Assembly: GCA_963995505.1 (NCBI GenBank)
Contig: OZ023190.1
Location: 6,404,516 to 6,468,515, forward strand
Source of the DNA: Hypericum androsaemum
Lineage: Eukaryota; Streptophyta; Magnoliopsida; Malpighiales; Hypericaceae
Reading direction: 5' to 3'
Length of the DNA: 64,000 nt
Shown: positions 1 to 9,964 of the stretch, piece by piece
Numbering within the stretch: the first letter of the stretch is position 1
How the letters are laid out: each line of letters begins with the position of its first letter
Position numbers and translations under genes: made by a program
Notes under the pieces: generated by a model
Told to the model about the DNA's origin: nothing
The model's database searches: none
Seen by the model: only the letters and a program-made list of their open reading frames with translations

Positions 1-162
1 GTCACGTTGAAGTATACCGTCAAATGGATGCACCGAGTTCTTGTGAGCGATCCCTGACTCATCAGGAGAAACTAGGATGAAAGTATCAGCATCTGGTTTA
101 TCATCCGAGAGGAAATCTCCTTTCAAGCAATTCGAACCATCTCCTGGTGGTGGATTAGCCAT
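1..162 (-). CDS. SLAH: SLAC1/SLAH-type anion channel, 5' coding exon only (cut by window edge)
   Basis: This is the first 54 codons of a slow-type anion channel gene whose remainder lies left of the window. The start ATG is at 162-160 and reads MANPPPGDGSN. The sequence is identical to exon 1 of the gene at 15,153-16,873. The protein part visible is the cytosolic N-terminal tail, upstream of the family's KTWSGK(L/F)ERQ motif, so no membrane segment is seen here. A methionine eight codons upstream is open in frame but falls inside the probable 5'-UTR intron (167-392), so I use the downstream ATG. It shows that the array holds at least three related genes. Confidence 0.8.
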   Translation of the reverse strand, partial: MANPPPGDGSNCLKGDFLSDDKPDADTFILVSPDESGIAHKNSVHPFDGILQRD

Positions 163-530
163 GCTGCTGGAAATAAATTGCAGCAACTCAATAGTTAATT
201 TACAGATCCAAGTGACCAGCTGCTAGGAGAGCAACGCCTTAACTAGAGAGTCGTCCCTAAAATAAGGCCCGACAGTTTTCAACGCTAAGTATCAAACATT
301 TCAGGAGGAAAAAAATAGCAGCTCACAAGCTAAAAGATAACATCATCAGAGCTCATCTGGTTAACAATACTACATGCAGAAGAGGAGCATACCTCAGAGT
401 TGGGAGTAGTTGATCAACAAACTAGATAAAGACTAGTGCTGTGTAGCTTGTAGGAAACGGACAAAAGATTTTGCTCTAGATAAGCTGAATTTAGCTTTGG
501 GAGGGGTGAGGATATATATATATATATAAT
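163..530 (-). promoter_or_regulatory. 5' UTR, UTR intron and TATA region of the left-edge SLAH gene
   Basis: On the minus strand a splice donor CTGAG|GTATGC lies at 392 and an acceptor TTCCAG|CAGC at 167, giving a 226-bp intron just before the start codon. The same donor context is conserved in the diverged gene (33,813), which supports it. A (TA)n tract at 513-530 sits about 120 bp upstream of the donor and could serve as the TATA region. The TSS is inferred, not seen. Confidence 0.5.
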
Positions 531-1210
531 CGGCCAGAAGAAGACATCCACAGGGGAGTCATAGTAGAAACAAAAAGGCACGTTTGTTTTCACTTCCTCC
601 TTACTATATTGACCATACTTGAAAATTATGTAGTCCAAGGGCTGTTAGGAAAGGAAATTTTTTTTATAATAATGGCTAGAATTATGTAGAGGTCACACAT
701 ACTTTTTCCTAAGATCTATAATTAACATATAATCTCAAAACATAGAAAGATTATAATAAAATTACTCGGTTATAAATTACTCGGATGGTCTCCAGACTAG
801 TGCATCAGCCATTAGCACATTTCTATCGTCCTGTGACTCAATTGCTCACGTTGTTGTCGGCAAGTGGAGCCCGCGCGTACCCCATGTATAAGATCCCACA
901 TGATTCGGAATCCGAAACTTACCCGGAAGCAGCATGTATTAATCGTATAATTAAGGGACCCAGCTCGAGTGCTTCATTCGAAAGCCTATGCGTCATCAGC
1001 TACCTCTCTTCGTTTTTCATTCTCTCTTTTGTTTTGGATTTTTATTGAGAAAAATTTCTTGACCGAAAGTAACTCAACCCTTAATTAGCAGATCATTGTA
1101 AGTATTCGACATCTTGCACTAATCCTGTCCGGAATTCGAATGTCATGGTAGTTTCTAAATACTCGTTCGACTTCCTTTGTCTTAGGATTATTGTGTTCGT
1201 GTTATTTTGA
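531..1210. other. Upstream intergenic sequence, no gene
   Basis: AT-rich sequence upstream of the SLAH promoter. Two blocks, about 870-920 and 950-1,005, are conserved in the diverged third unit (about 34,380-34,430 and 34,480-34,530), interrupted there by indels. They could be regulatory or simply shared by descent. The short open frame at 785-1,048 is not kept in the third unit. Confidence 0.5.
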
Positions 1211-1329
1211 TTAGTAAATACTCACGCGCGATGCGGGTGCCGTTCTATTTCAAAATTCGCAAAACATATCGTTCATTGACTTTCTTTTTTAACCTGCACA
1301 AAAATAAAAACAGAACGGAGCTCGGGATT

Positions 1330-2690
1330 TGGGATCCGCGGTCAGGGGTCCGGAGTAAGGGTCTGTGGTCGGGGTTCAGGATCAAGGGGTTCGCGTTCTG
1401 GGGGTCCGTTGGTCCAGGGTCCCGGGGTCCGTGGTCCGGGTATCCAGCGGCCGGTGGTCCGGGAGTCCAGTGGTCCAGAGGTCCGCGGTCCGAGGTGGTC
1501 TGCGGTTCGATGGTCCGATGGTCGGGAGTCTAGTGGTCCACAGTCCCGGGGTCAGGGGTCTGCGGTTAGGTGGTCCGATGGTCTGGGGTCTGAGGTCTGC
1601 GGTCCGCAGTCTGTGGGTCCGGGAGTTCGGTGGTCCTGGGTAGGGGTGATCAAACAAACCATAAACCATAAAACCAAACCAAACCGGACCAAATAAAAAA
1701 ATGGTCCAGTCCGGTCTAGCAAAATACCCAAAATCCAGTTTCTGGTCCGGTCCAGTTCGGTTTGGTCTGGTTCAAAACCCAATTTTTGTTTAATTTTTTA
1801 CAATCTGGTCCAGTTTTAGGTCGGACCAGACCAAACCTAGACCAGACCAGACCAGAGTGAGTCCGGTCCAGTCCGGTTTGTGATAATTCTAAAAATTCGA
1901 TTTTGGTTTTTTCGTTCCGGATTGTGTTTGGTCGGGTCCGAGCCATTTGCTCAGCCCTAGTCCGGGGTCCGTGGTTCAGTGGTCCAAGGGTCCTTGTGTC
2001 CGGATGTTCGTGGTCCGGTGGTCTGGTCCGGGGTCAGGTGGTTCGGTGGTTTGAGGGTCCAGTGGTTTTAGGGTCCGGAGGTCCGTTGGCCCGGGGTCCG
2101 TGGTTCGGTGGTCTGTGGTCTCGGGGTTTGATGGTCCGGTGGTCCGGGGTCCGGTGGTCTGGGGTTCGGGGGTCCAGGGGTCCGGGGGTCCATTGGTCTG
2201 GGGTCCGGGGGTCTGGGGTCTGTGGGTCCGGTGGTCCATATACTAGGGTTCGGTGGTCCGCGGTCTGGGAGTTTGGGAGTTCGATGGTCCAGGGTCTGTG
2301 GTTCGGCTGTTTGTTGGTCTTTTCCAGGGTTCGGTGGTCCGGTGGTCTGGGAGTTCGGTGGTCCGAGGGTCCGGAGGTCCAGTGGTTCGGTGGTTCGGTG
2401 GTCTACGATCCGGGGGTCTGGGAGTTCGATGGTCCGAGGTCCGTGGTTCGGTGGTCTGGGATTCCTAGGGTCTGGAGATCCGTGGTTCGATGGTTTGGTC
2501 CGGAGGTCCGTGGTTCGATGGTCTGGTCTACAGGTCCGGTGGTTCGATGGTCTGGTGGTCCACGGTCCGGGGGTCTGGTGGTCCGGAGGTCTGATGGTTC
2601 AGTGGTCTGCGGTTCGGGAGTCCGTTTGTCCGGGGGTCCGGTGGTCCGCTGTCCGGGGGCAGGGGTTCGAGGGTAGGGGAGTTCGAGTTT
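1330..2690. repeat. G-rich degenerate minisatellite (GGTCC/GGTGGTCYG-type)
   Basis: The plus strand is a dense run of short degenerate units built on GGTCC, GGGGTC, GTGGTTCGGTGG and GGTCTG. It is strongly G-rich and C/A-poor on this strand, and is broken by the MITE at 1,641-1,959. It is followed (2,690-2,815) by a G/T-rich tail of GGGTTTTGG-type runs. All open frames across it are products of the repeat (Gly/Val/Arg/Ser/Trp-rich) and are not genes. Confidence 0.9.
1641..1959. mobile_element. hAT-like MITE nested in the minisatellite
   Basis: The ends are inverted repeats: TAGGGGTGATCAAAC on the left, and TAGGGCTGAGCAAAT read inward from the right (12 of 15 matching). The 8 bases flanking each side are GTCCTGGG and GTCCGGGG, a 7/8 match to a target duplication, although the GGTCC-rich host sequence weakens that evidence. 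No coding content. The interior is GGTCCAGTCCGG/AACCAAACC-rich and partly self-complementary. Confidence 0.5.
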
Positions 2691-2865
2691 GGGGGTTTTG
2701 GGTTTGAGGTTTGGGTTTTGGGTTTTTGGTTTGGATTTTTACTTTTGTGTTTTGGGTATTGAATTTTGTGTTTGGGTTTTGGGATTTTAGTTTAGGATTT
2801 TCGTGTAGTTTAGACATTTCTACTATGTTGGACCAAAAAAGGAGGTTTACATTATTATAGTAAGA

Positions 2866-4293
2866 TATACAAGATGTTAGAAACTTTATTTGTTAATATA
2901 ATGTACTAGATATTATTTATCGCTATTTAACTATTAAGAATTTTGAGACTACTTAAATTATATGACAATCATCTAATTAGAAGGCAGGGTCCCATGGAAA
3001 GATTCTCCTCACCCAACTTGGCAGATCGCTTAGGAGTTACCAGGAGCGACGAAGTCGAAACACTTATTAGGGGGCAACCCGCGAAGCAACAGAAAGACAC
3101 AAATGGACGAAATAAATAGGATACTAGATGCCTTCTATCATTTTGCATATGTAAGATGATATAATTTTATCTAATGTATATTCGTAGGAGATTAATGTTA
3201 AAAGATATTATAGGCGATGTAGTCAATTGCAAGTGTAGCTACTTATAATTGCCGACGAGTATTTTTCTGAATAAATACAATTATACTTATAAAAAAAAAT
3301 ATAAGTTTATTGGCTCATTATAAATATTGTGAGAACCCTAATTGACCAAGACTCTCACATTATGGTTTCCATATCTTTTCTCCATCCAAAGAGCGACGAC
3401 TTTCTTGGTGAAACTCCGGAAATTTGGTCTAGAAGACCACATACCACCTAATTCTTGTTGATCATCTCTCTCCCCATCGTCATAAAAGTTTTTCCACATT
3501 AGGTAATCACTTGCGAAAGATCCAGGTAAGCAACATAAATCTTTGACAATTGAGCATAATGTATCAATGGTTATCATCATTATTGAATTGTTAGTTTTAT
3601 TTTTATTAACAATCGGACTAAGAAGTGCCAATTTTAAAGAACCACGTGGGAACGATGATTATTTTTATTAATTTGTATAAAGCCACACCTACTATATAAA
3701 TGCAACACACGTGGGAGCCGATGTTCGATTTATATTAGTTGTATAGTGTTGAGTATTCCGCATGGTTCGGTTTAAGAGCAGTTACCTTATTTTTAAATAT
3801 GAAAAATTTATCTATTTATTGTTGAGATTTTGATTGGATATTGAGATTCTAATTTGGTATCAGATCAAGTTGATCTCGTGCCCATAGTTATGTTCGCATG
3901 ACTCTCATTTCATCATACATTGGTCAAAATCCGTGTAAATTTTGGTCTGTGTAAATTTTGGCCCGATCGATCTCGTTTGGAAAAATATGTTAAAAATTCA
4001 CATTACTTAATACAACATCTATAAACTTGTTTATAAACGTACAACACATTCACATTTTTAACTTATATAACCACGCCTACCGTATAACTTCGTCTCCACG
4101 CGGGAACCGAAGTTTTATTTATATATTAGTGAAGGCAAAGACTAAACCTGAGGCTATACCGTGGATTGAACTTAACATTAATAAATAATTTTTACTTTTA
4201 TAAGTAATTATGGATTGCGTACTAACAACTATAAGTAATCGCAGTAACCAAATCTATCATACACTTGTAACTTTTAATTGAATTAATTATATA
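2866..4293. other. AT-rich intergenic sequence with paralogous block and three related short motifs
   Basis: Positions about 3,310-3,510 are homologous to 43,210-43,400 in the diverged third unit. An open frame at 3,338-3,631 (minus) is broken by a stop in that paralogue, so I do not call a gene. Three related CACGYGGGARCCGA-type motifs followed by AT-rich sequence and TTAGT occur near 3,635, 3,695 and 4,080. They resemble Helitron termini but I cannot assign partners. Confidence 0.45.
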
Positions 4294-4511
4294 CTATTAA
4301 AGATGCACGGTCGATGCGAGTGCCATTTTGTTTTAAAATTTATAAAACATATCGTTTATTAATTTTCTTTTTTAAACTGTACATAAATAAGATGCTCTCT
4401 TACATATTTAATTATACTATTTTTTTATTTACCTAATACCCATACAAACTTCTTTGTACACGACATTTTTTGTGAACGTTCGAATTTTATTAGCAACATC
4501 ATCTCTCCTGA

Positions 4512-4715
4512 CTAACACCTTAGCGTTCTTGCTTGAAAAAGTACAACGTACAACTGCCCATGATTGAAGTTATGCTCAGGTAGATAAATACCAGTGATTT
4601 CAATTGTTTGTCTTTGTGCTTTGTTGATTGTGAATGCAAAATACATACGTATTCGAAACTGCTTGCGTATCATTTTATATGACATATCAAGATTCTCTGG
4701 TGGGTCTAATGACAT
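4512..4715 (-). pseudogene. Helitron PIF1-type helicase, C-terminal remnant
   Basis: The translation contains FTINKAQRQTI, GIYLPEHNFNHGQLYVVLF and similar. These match the C-terminal helicase block of plant Helitron RepHel proteins, usually written FAMTINKSQGQT...VYLPxxVFSHGQLYVALSR. Only 67 codons are open; the Rep domain and the rest of the helicase are absent. It is a decayed mark of an autonomous Helitron and is not expected to be active. Confidence 0.78.
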
Positions 4716-4814
4716 CCTATAGTTGAATACTCACTTACCCGCAGAATTCTCACTGAGGATCACTGCATCGATTTAAATAGGCAAAAAGGAAAAAAATATA
4801 TATATATATATGAT

Positions 4815-5310
4815 GGCCGGAGCTCACTTCCTTTCTCCATCAGCAGGACCCATGTCCACGACCACGCCGACAACGTCCTCGTCATCTGTCGGTCAGTCTG
4901 CTCCGCCGTCAAGCAACATCGGCATCTCGGGCATGGACTGGTGATCTTCCTATTGGTCACATACTCCTGCCACCTCATCTTCCTCAACCGCTGGTTCCAA
5001 TGGTGATGGCACCGGCATTAGCACCGCAGGTTCCAGCTACCGTCCTACTCCACCATATTTTCTAACCTGTACTTGCCTCCCCTCCAGTTCGACTATTCCA
5101 CCACCAATGGGGCTGTTGGCTTCCACGTGTACTCCCCCTACGGACTCGATGACTCTGTCATCAAGATAATCCCTCTCTCCCTCTACAATTTATCGTCGAA
5201 TGATATTGTTCTGCGAGACGGTGCTGTATGCTTACTAGAGTTCGAAGAGAACACTATGTGAGGACTCTATCGGCCTGCTCCCACCCCTTCTACAACTCAA
5301 AAAAATTTCA
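4815..5310 (+). pseudogene. Captured fragment of an ATL-type RING-H2 E3 ligase gene
   Basis: The reading frame at 5,073-5,261 contains GLDDSVIKIIPLSLYN followed by GAVCLLEFEEN. This matches the GLD motif and start of the RING-H2 domain (xCAVCLxEFEEN) of the plant ATL ubiquitin-ligase family, with the first RING cysteine replaced by glycine. After a frame change it continues with RTLSACSHPFYN, equivalent to the Cys-His part of the RING. Upstream sequence has a hydrophobic stretch in a third frame, as expected for the ATL membrane segment. Frameshifts and loss of the distal RING make it a pseudogene, probably captured by the surrounding Helitron. Confidence 0.6.
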
Positions 5311-5980
5311 CCACCACTCAAATATTTTAATAGACTCAAACTTAATTTCACTCGATGAGTATCGGGTACCAACTAGTATGACCAAAAAATTGATAATATA
5401 TGCATAGAGATCATAGTTTTAAAAAATGATCCGGAGAGTAACTCAATATACTCTCTTAGTCACAGGTGAACCGGTCTTACTGGTCGAATCACCAGTCCGA
5501 CCGAATATAATATATATATATATATATATAAAATAAAGACTCCGATTTCAAAAAAATTGATTTTCCCATTTTTACAAAAACCTACCACACGCAAATTAAA
5601 CCTACTTCATTCTTTAATTTCTTCCAAAGAGCATGATTTACATGACAACAAAAAGCCAAGCATCTTCGTGTATTTGCTAGGGGCGGCAGAACTGGATTAT
5701 AAATATAAATAAACTTGATTTATTAATAAACATAATACATTAAAATATGAATATAAATAAACTTTAAAACTAATAGTAGGAGATAAACAATAACAAAGAG
5801 AGGAGATAGAGGAGTTACACTGTGTTGGAAGAACTGAGATGATGATCACAGATGATGATGACCAGGGTTCTATACTTCTACTGGTTTCTCGACTAAATTA
5901 CACTATGCTTTACAACTGAAAGGCCTTCTGCTTACATAGGCAAAGGATTGCTGGCAGAAGGAGTCCGTTGGTGCACTTTA

Positions 5981-6183
5981 GGTGCTTTCGGTGGCTGGGG
6001 TCCACCACTTGGCTTTGTCTGAGCGATGCTTTCGGTGGCTGGGGTCTACCATATGACTTTGTCTGGGCATTACTTTCGGTGGCTGGGGTCCATCATATGA
6101 TTATGTCTGGGCGATGCTTTCGGTGGCTGAGGTCCACCATATGGCTTTGTCTGGGCTTTGCTTTCGGTGGCTGGGGTCTACCA
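5981..6183. repeat. Five 46-bp promoter repeats, left arm
   Basis: Five copies of a GCTTTCGGTGGCTGGGGTCC-centred unit start near 5,983, 6,027, 6,072, 6,117 and 6,169. The right arm has only three. This is an expansion or loss after the arms separated. Confidence 0.85.
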
Positions 6184-6226
6184 TATTTTATTCGGTTGAT
6201 TGTCGTTGATGCCGTTGTGGTTGATT

Positions 6227-7521
6227 TTATGGAAGGCCAAAGAAGCCAGCACCATCATCTTCTAGAGAGATGAATGGTTTTTCTTCTTCTTTTTCAGTTG
6301 CATAAGGCGAGGAAGAAGAGGCGTTGGACTTGGCTTTGGTCATCTGGTGTATGATGGCGAAGTATTCTTGCTCAGTATTGGCTGAGGCCAACATGGATTG
6401 GATTTTGGCTTTTTGAGCAAGGAACTACGTTTTGGAAGCCGATGAAGAGGCAATAGCTTGTGAGGGATTGGCAGTCCTAAGCCAATTAAGGACAATAGTA
6501 GCCGTTAATTTTTCGTCTGCTCTGAAGCCGTTCCACCATTTGACTTTAAAACGACGAACGAGCAGATGGACGTTGTTTTTATCATCATAGGATTGGAACT
6601 CATAGTGCCAGGCACAAACCCATGGCAAATAGAATTTTGCACAAAAAAGCAATATGGAGCCAAATGGTTTTTCAATGGGAGAGGGTGAATATTTGGCTTT
6701 AAAAAGGTTATAACACCCAAGAACATCCTCTGTGAGGATGGTAAGAGAGCATCCATAATAGCTCCACCAGGTGAGGAACCAATAAGGGATATGGGTACAA
6801 TCGAAAGGTTGTCGGAAATAAAACAGCCAGGTATGGGTGAACTTTGTATTTTGGTTTAAGAAGGCATTAAATCAGGCTTGCTGGTAATCCCAATAACAAT
6901 AAAGGGTGCTATGGGTAGTGGTTGGGGTGAGAGGGAGGTGTTTTGTTTGGTGCAAAGGTTGACCCCACTGAGACGGATAAATAATCTGTACTATTTGGCA
7001 AGTGGAGTAGGCAGGGGCTGCTTTATCTGTGACGTTATAGAAATGTCTGACTTTGATAGAGTCAGTGTGTTCAAGGATAGAGGCATAATAGGTAAGCATT
7101 TTGTGGGAGTCTGCAAGAATCGTATGCTGACCAGGGGGAAAGATACGGGTGGCAGCGATGGTAGGGTCAGTTTGGTGATAATCTCTTTCAACGAAGAGAA
7201 GGGACTGTATTTGAGGTTTATGGTAATAAATGGCTTTGGTTTGGTTACGGGTGAAAGGTTGGGATGGGGGGCAATAACATGGCTGGTTGATTGTTGAGAA
7301 ACAGGCGGGGGTGTCGTTAAGGCTTGGGAGTTTTGGGAAAGTCATTAGAAAGCTTCAATAACTTCGGTCGGATAGATCAGATTGTGTTGGTTTTCATTCA
7401 ACCAATTTTGGACGTTGCTGTAGGCATTGAATTTTTCTTCGTCTTCGGCGATAGACGCCCAAGTGCGGGCAGGTATAATTGATTTGGCTTTAGCTCCTCT
7501 GGAGGAGGCTTTTGGGGGCAT
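6227..7521 (-). pseudogene. Left-arm copy of the pararetrovirus-like ORF (broken)
   Basis: The ATG is at 7,521-7,519 and the stop at 6,229-6,227. It encodes the same roughly 430-codon protein as the right arm but has adjacent in-frame TAA and TGA near 7,348 and a TGA in place of Trp near 6,869. The N-terminus is MPPKA-type and basic; the C-terminal end is acidic (EEEKPFISLEDDG-like). An aromatic-rich region with spaced W/F/Y residues (YWDYQQA, then TWLFYF) resembles a protein common in plant endogenous pararetrovirus-like sequences, but I cannot assign a domain name with certainty. Confidence 0.6.
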
Positions 7522-7751
7522 GGCTCACCTATTGGTCAAAAACTCACGGTTGAGAAAGATGTTTTAAATATAGCTTCCAAACATATTTTTGCCCGTTGCA
7601 AAAAGATGTTCAAAATATAGCTTCCAAACATATTTTTGCCCGTTGGCAAGCTATTTTGAGTATTTTTGAGTTTGATATTTAATATATTAAAGGAGAAAAT
7701 AATTCCCTCCCAGACTTTCTCACCCGTGAGTTTTTGACCAATAGGTGAGCC

Positions 7752-9050
7752 ATGCCCCCAAAAGCCTCCTCCAGAGGAGCTAAAGCCAAATCAATTGTAC
7801 CATCCCGTACTTGGGCGTCTATCGCCGAAGACGAAGAAAAATTCAATGCCTACAGCAACGTCCAAAATTGGTTGAAAGAAAACCAACACAATCCGATCTA
7901 TCCGACCGAAGTTATTGAAGCTTTCCAACGACTTTCCCAAAACTCCCAAGCCTTAACGACACCCCCGCCTGTTTCTCAACAATCAACCAGCCATGTTATT
8001 GCCCCCCCATCCCAACCTTTCACCCGTAACCAAACCAAAGCCATTTATTGCCATAAACCTCAAACACAGTCCCTTCTCTTCGTTGAAAGAGATTATCACC
8101 AAACTGACCCTACCATCGCTGCCACCCGTATCTTTCCCCCTGGTCAGCATATGATTCCTGCTGACTCCCACAAAACACTTACCTATTATGCCTCTATCCT
8201 TGAACACACTGACTCTATCAAAGTCAGACATTTCTATAACATCACAGATAAAGCAGCCCCTGCCTACTCCACTTGCCAATTAGTACGGATTATTCATCTG
8301 TCTCAGTGGGGTCAACCTTTGCACCAAACAAAACACCTCCCTCTCACCCCAACCACTACCCATAGCACCCTTTATTGTTATTGGGATTACCAGCAAGCCT
8401 GGTTTAATGCCTTCTTAAACCAAAACCCAAAGTTCACCAACACCTGGCTGTTTTATTTCCGACAGCCTTTCGATTGTACCCATATCCCTTATTGGTTCCT
8501 CACCTGGTGGAGCTATTATGGATGCTCTCTTACCATCCTCACAGAGGATGTTCTTGGGTGTTATAACCTTTTTTAAAGCCAAATATTCACCCTCTCCCGT
8601 TGAAAAACCATTTGGCCCCATATTGCTTTTTTGTGCAAAATTCTATTTGCCATGGGTTTGTGCCTGGCACTATGAGTTCCAATCCTATGATGATAAAAAC
8701 AACGTCAATCTGCTCGTTCGTCGTTTTAAAGTCAAATGTGGAACGCCTTCAGAGCAGACAAAAAATTAACGGCTACTATTGTCCTTAATTGGCTTAAGAC
8801 TGCCAATCCCTCATAAGCTATTGCCTCTTCGTCGGTTTCCCATACACAGTTCCTTGCTCAAAAAGCTAAAATCCAATCCATGTTGGCCTCGGCCAATAAC
8901 GAACAAGAATACTTCGCCATCATGCACCAGATGGCCAAAGCCCAGTCCAACGCCTCTTCTTCCTCGCCTTTTGCAACTGAAGAAGAAGAAGAAGAAGTAC
9001 CATTCATCTCTCTAGAAGATGATGGTGCTGGCTTCCGAGGCCTTCCATAA
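7752..9050 (+). pseudogene. Right-arm copy of the pararetrovirus-like ORF (frameshifted)
   Basis: It is open from the ATG at 7,752 to 8,576, where an extra T in a homopolymer shifts the frame. Downstream, further breaks (including a TAA where the left arm keeps Gln) separate the rest, which ends at 9,048-9,050. The first part is 274 codons: a basic Ser/Lys-rich N-terminus, a Gln/Pro/Thr linker, then the aromatic core ending IPYWFLTWWSYYG. No reverse transcriptase, protease or RNase H lies in either arm, so the source element is internally deleted. Family assignment rests on the downstream promoter and primer site and on remembered similarity; it is an inference. Confidence 0.6.
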
Positions 9051-9117
9051 AATCAACCACAACGGCATCAACGACAATCAACCGTAACGGCATCAACGAC
9101 AATCAACCTAATAAAAT

Positions 9118-9540
9118 ATGGTGGACCCCAGCCACCGAAAGCAAAGTCCAGACAAAGCCATATGATGGACCCCAGCCACCGAAAGCATCGCTCAGACAAA
9201 GCCAAGTGGTGGACCCCAGCCACCGAAAGCACCTTAAGTGCACCAACAGACTCCTTCTGCCAGTAATCCTTTGCCTATATAAGCAGAAGGCCTTTCAGTT
9301 GTAAAGCAGAGTGTAATTTAGTCGGGAAACTAGTAGAAGAATAGAACCCTGATCATCATCATCTGTGATCATCATCTCAGTTCTTCCATCACACTGTAAC
9401 TCCTCTATCTCCTCTCTTTGTTATTGTTTATCTCCTACTATTAGTTTTAAAGTTTATTTATATTCGTGTTTTAATGTATTATGTTTATTAATAAATAAAG
9501 TTTATTTATATTTATAATCCTGTTCTGCCGCCCCCTCTGG
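9118..9540 (+). promoter_or_regulatory. Right-arm promoter/leader of the pararetrovirus-like element
   Basis: Three imperfect repeats (GGTGGACCCCAGCCACCGAAAGC cores, about 9,120-9,232) precede a TATATAA box at 9,276-9,282 and an AT-rich leader with AATAAA near 9,492. The layout (repeated upstream elements, TATA, leader, then tRNA-Met primer site) is that of a Caulimoviridae full-length-RNA promoter or a retroelement LTR. In the left arm the TATA is decayed to TATGTAA (about 5,931-5,937). Confidence 0.55.
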
Positions 9541-9582
9541 TATCAGAGCCATGCCCCCAAAAGCCAGAGGGGGCGGCGGAAC
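9522..9582 (+). promoter_or_regulatory. tRNA-Met primer-binding site enclosed by a GC-rich hairpin
   Basis: TGGTATCAGAGC at 9,538-9,549 matches the 12-nt complement of the plant initiator tRNA-Met 3' end used by Caulimoviridae and Copia elements. It is flanked by 19-nt arms at 9,522-9,540 and 9,564-9,582 (18/19 complementary, GC-rich). The ATG that begins the element's ORF sequence (ATGCCCCCAAAAGCC) follows directly in the loop at 9,551, so the element's junction with its next turn is preserved here. Confidence 0.7.
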
Positions 9583-9964
9583 AAGATTTTATATATATAT
9601 ATATATATATATATAACGAAACCACATGAACTTTCTAGTGGATTTGGATTTAGAGGGGACTACACAAAAATCATTCCCAAGGTATGAACTAAATCTGGTC
9701 CTTTAGATTTGATAAAAATTGAAAATTTTCTCATCTAATGGTCCAAATCTTTTAGAGGGTATTTTAGTCCATATCATCCTACAAATTGATAGCTAGTTTT
9801 CTTCCCCTCCCCCCACAATTCCCGTAATCCTCTCTCCCATCATTCCTGTTAAGAAATGTTTCCCCACCATTCCCATAATCGAATCCCCTTTAAGGAACAA
9901 ATTTTCTCTCACGTATTTTGGTGTTTTACGGGAATCTTCATCTTCATTTCTTCCCCCTTCTATG

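Larger units (their letters stand above)
1211..2865 (-). mobile_element. Non-autonomous Helitron, 1,655 bp
   Basis: The minus-strand 5' end at 2,865 reads TCTTACTATAATAATGTAAA and the 3' end at 1,211 reads TATTTACTAA, a CTRR-type terminus. A short imperfect hairpin (CACGCGC/GCGGGTG) lies just before the 3' end. The flanks are A (1,210) and T (2,866), as expected for Helitron insertion between A and T. The diverged paralogous unit has the uninterrupted target at 35,532/35,533, which fixes both ends. The interior has no Rep or helicase and is mostly minisatellite. Confidence 0.88.
5679..9540. repeat. Large inverted repeat (arms 1.88 and 1.83 kb, 156-bp spacer) of a pararetrovirus-like element
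   Basis: The left arm is 5,679-7,558 and the right arm 7,715-9,540, head to head. Both hold the same ORF and the same promoter/leader region. Differences include five versus three copies of a 46-bp promoter repeat, scattered substitutions and single-base indels. The spacer 7,559-7,714 contains a 42-bp direct repeat (about 7,557 and 7,605). A transcript through it would fold into a near-complete double strand. Confidence 0.92.

Noticed and set aside
785..1048. 87-codon ORF upstream of the SLAH promoter
   Set aside because: The frame is broken by indels in the diverged paralogous unit (34,300-34,580), although some DNA blocks are conserved.
1382..2710. Gly/Val/Arg/Trp-rich ORFs of up to 257 codons
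   Set aside because: They are translations of the degenerate G-rich minisatellite in several frames and on both strands.
2690..2815. Interstitial telomere-like repeat
   Set aside because: The GGGTTTTGG/GGGTTTGAGG runs are irregular and do not form TTTAGGG units.
3338..3631. 97-codon minus-strand ORF
   Set aside because: The homologous block at 43,210-43,400 has an in-frame stop and no shared start; no family motif.
5968..6273. 101-codon ORF with repeated CFRWLGST-like segments
   Set aside because: It is a translation of the 46-bp promoter repeats.
6878..7297. 139-codon plus-strand ORF across the left inverted-repeat arm
   Set aside because: It is antisense to the pararetrovirus-like ORF; its right-arm counterpart shows only shadow-frame conservation.
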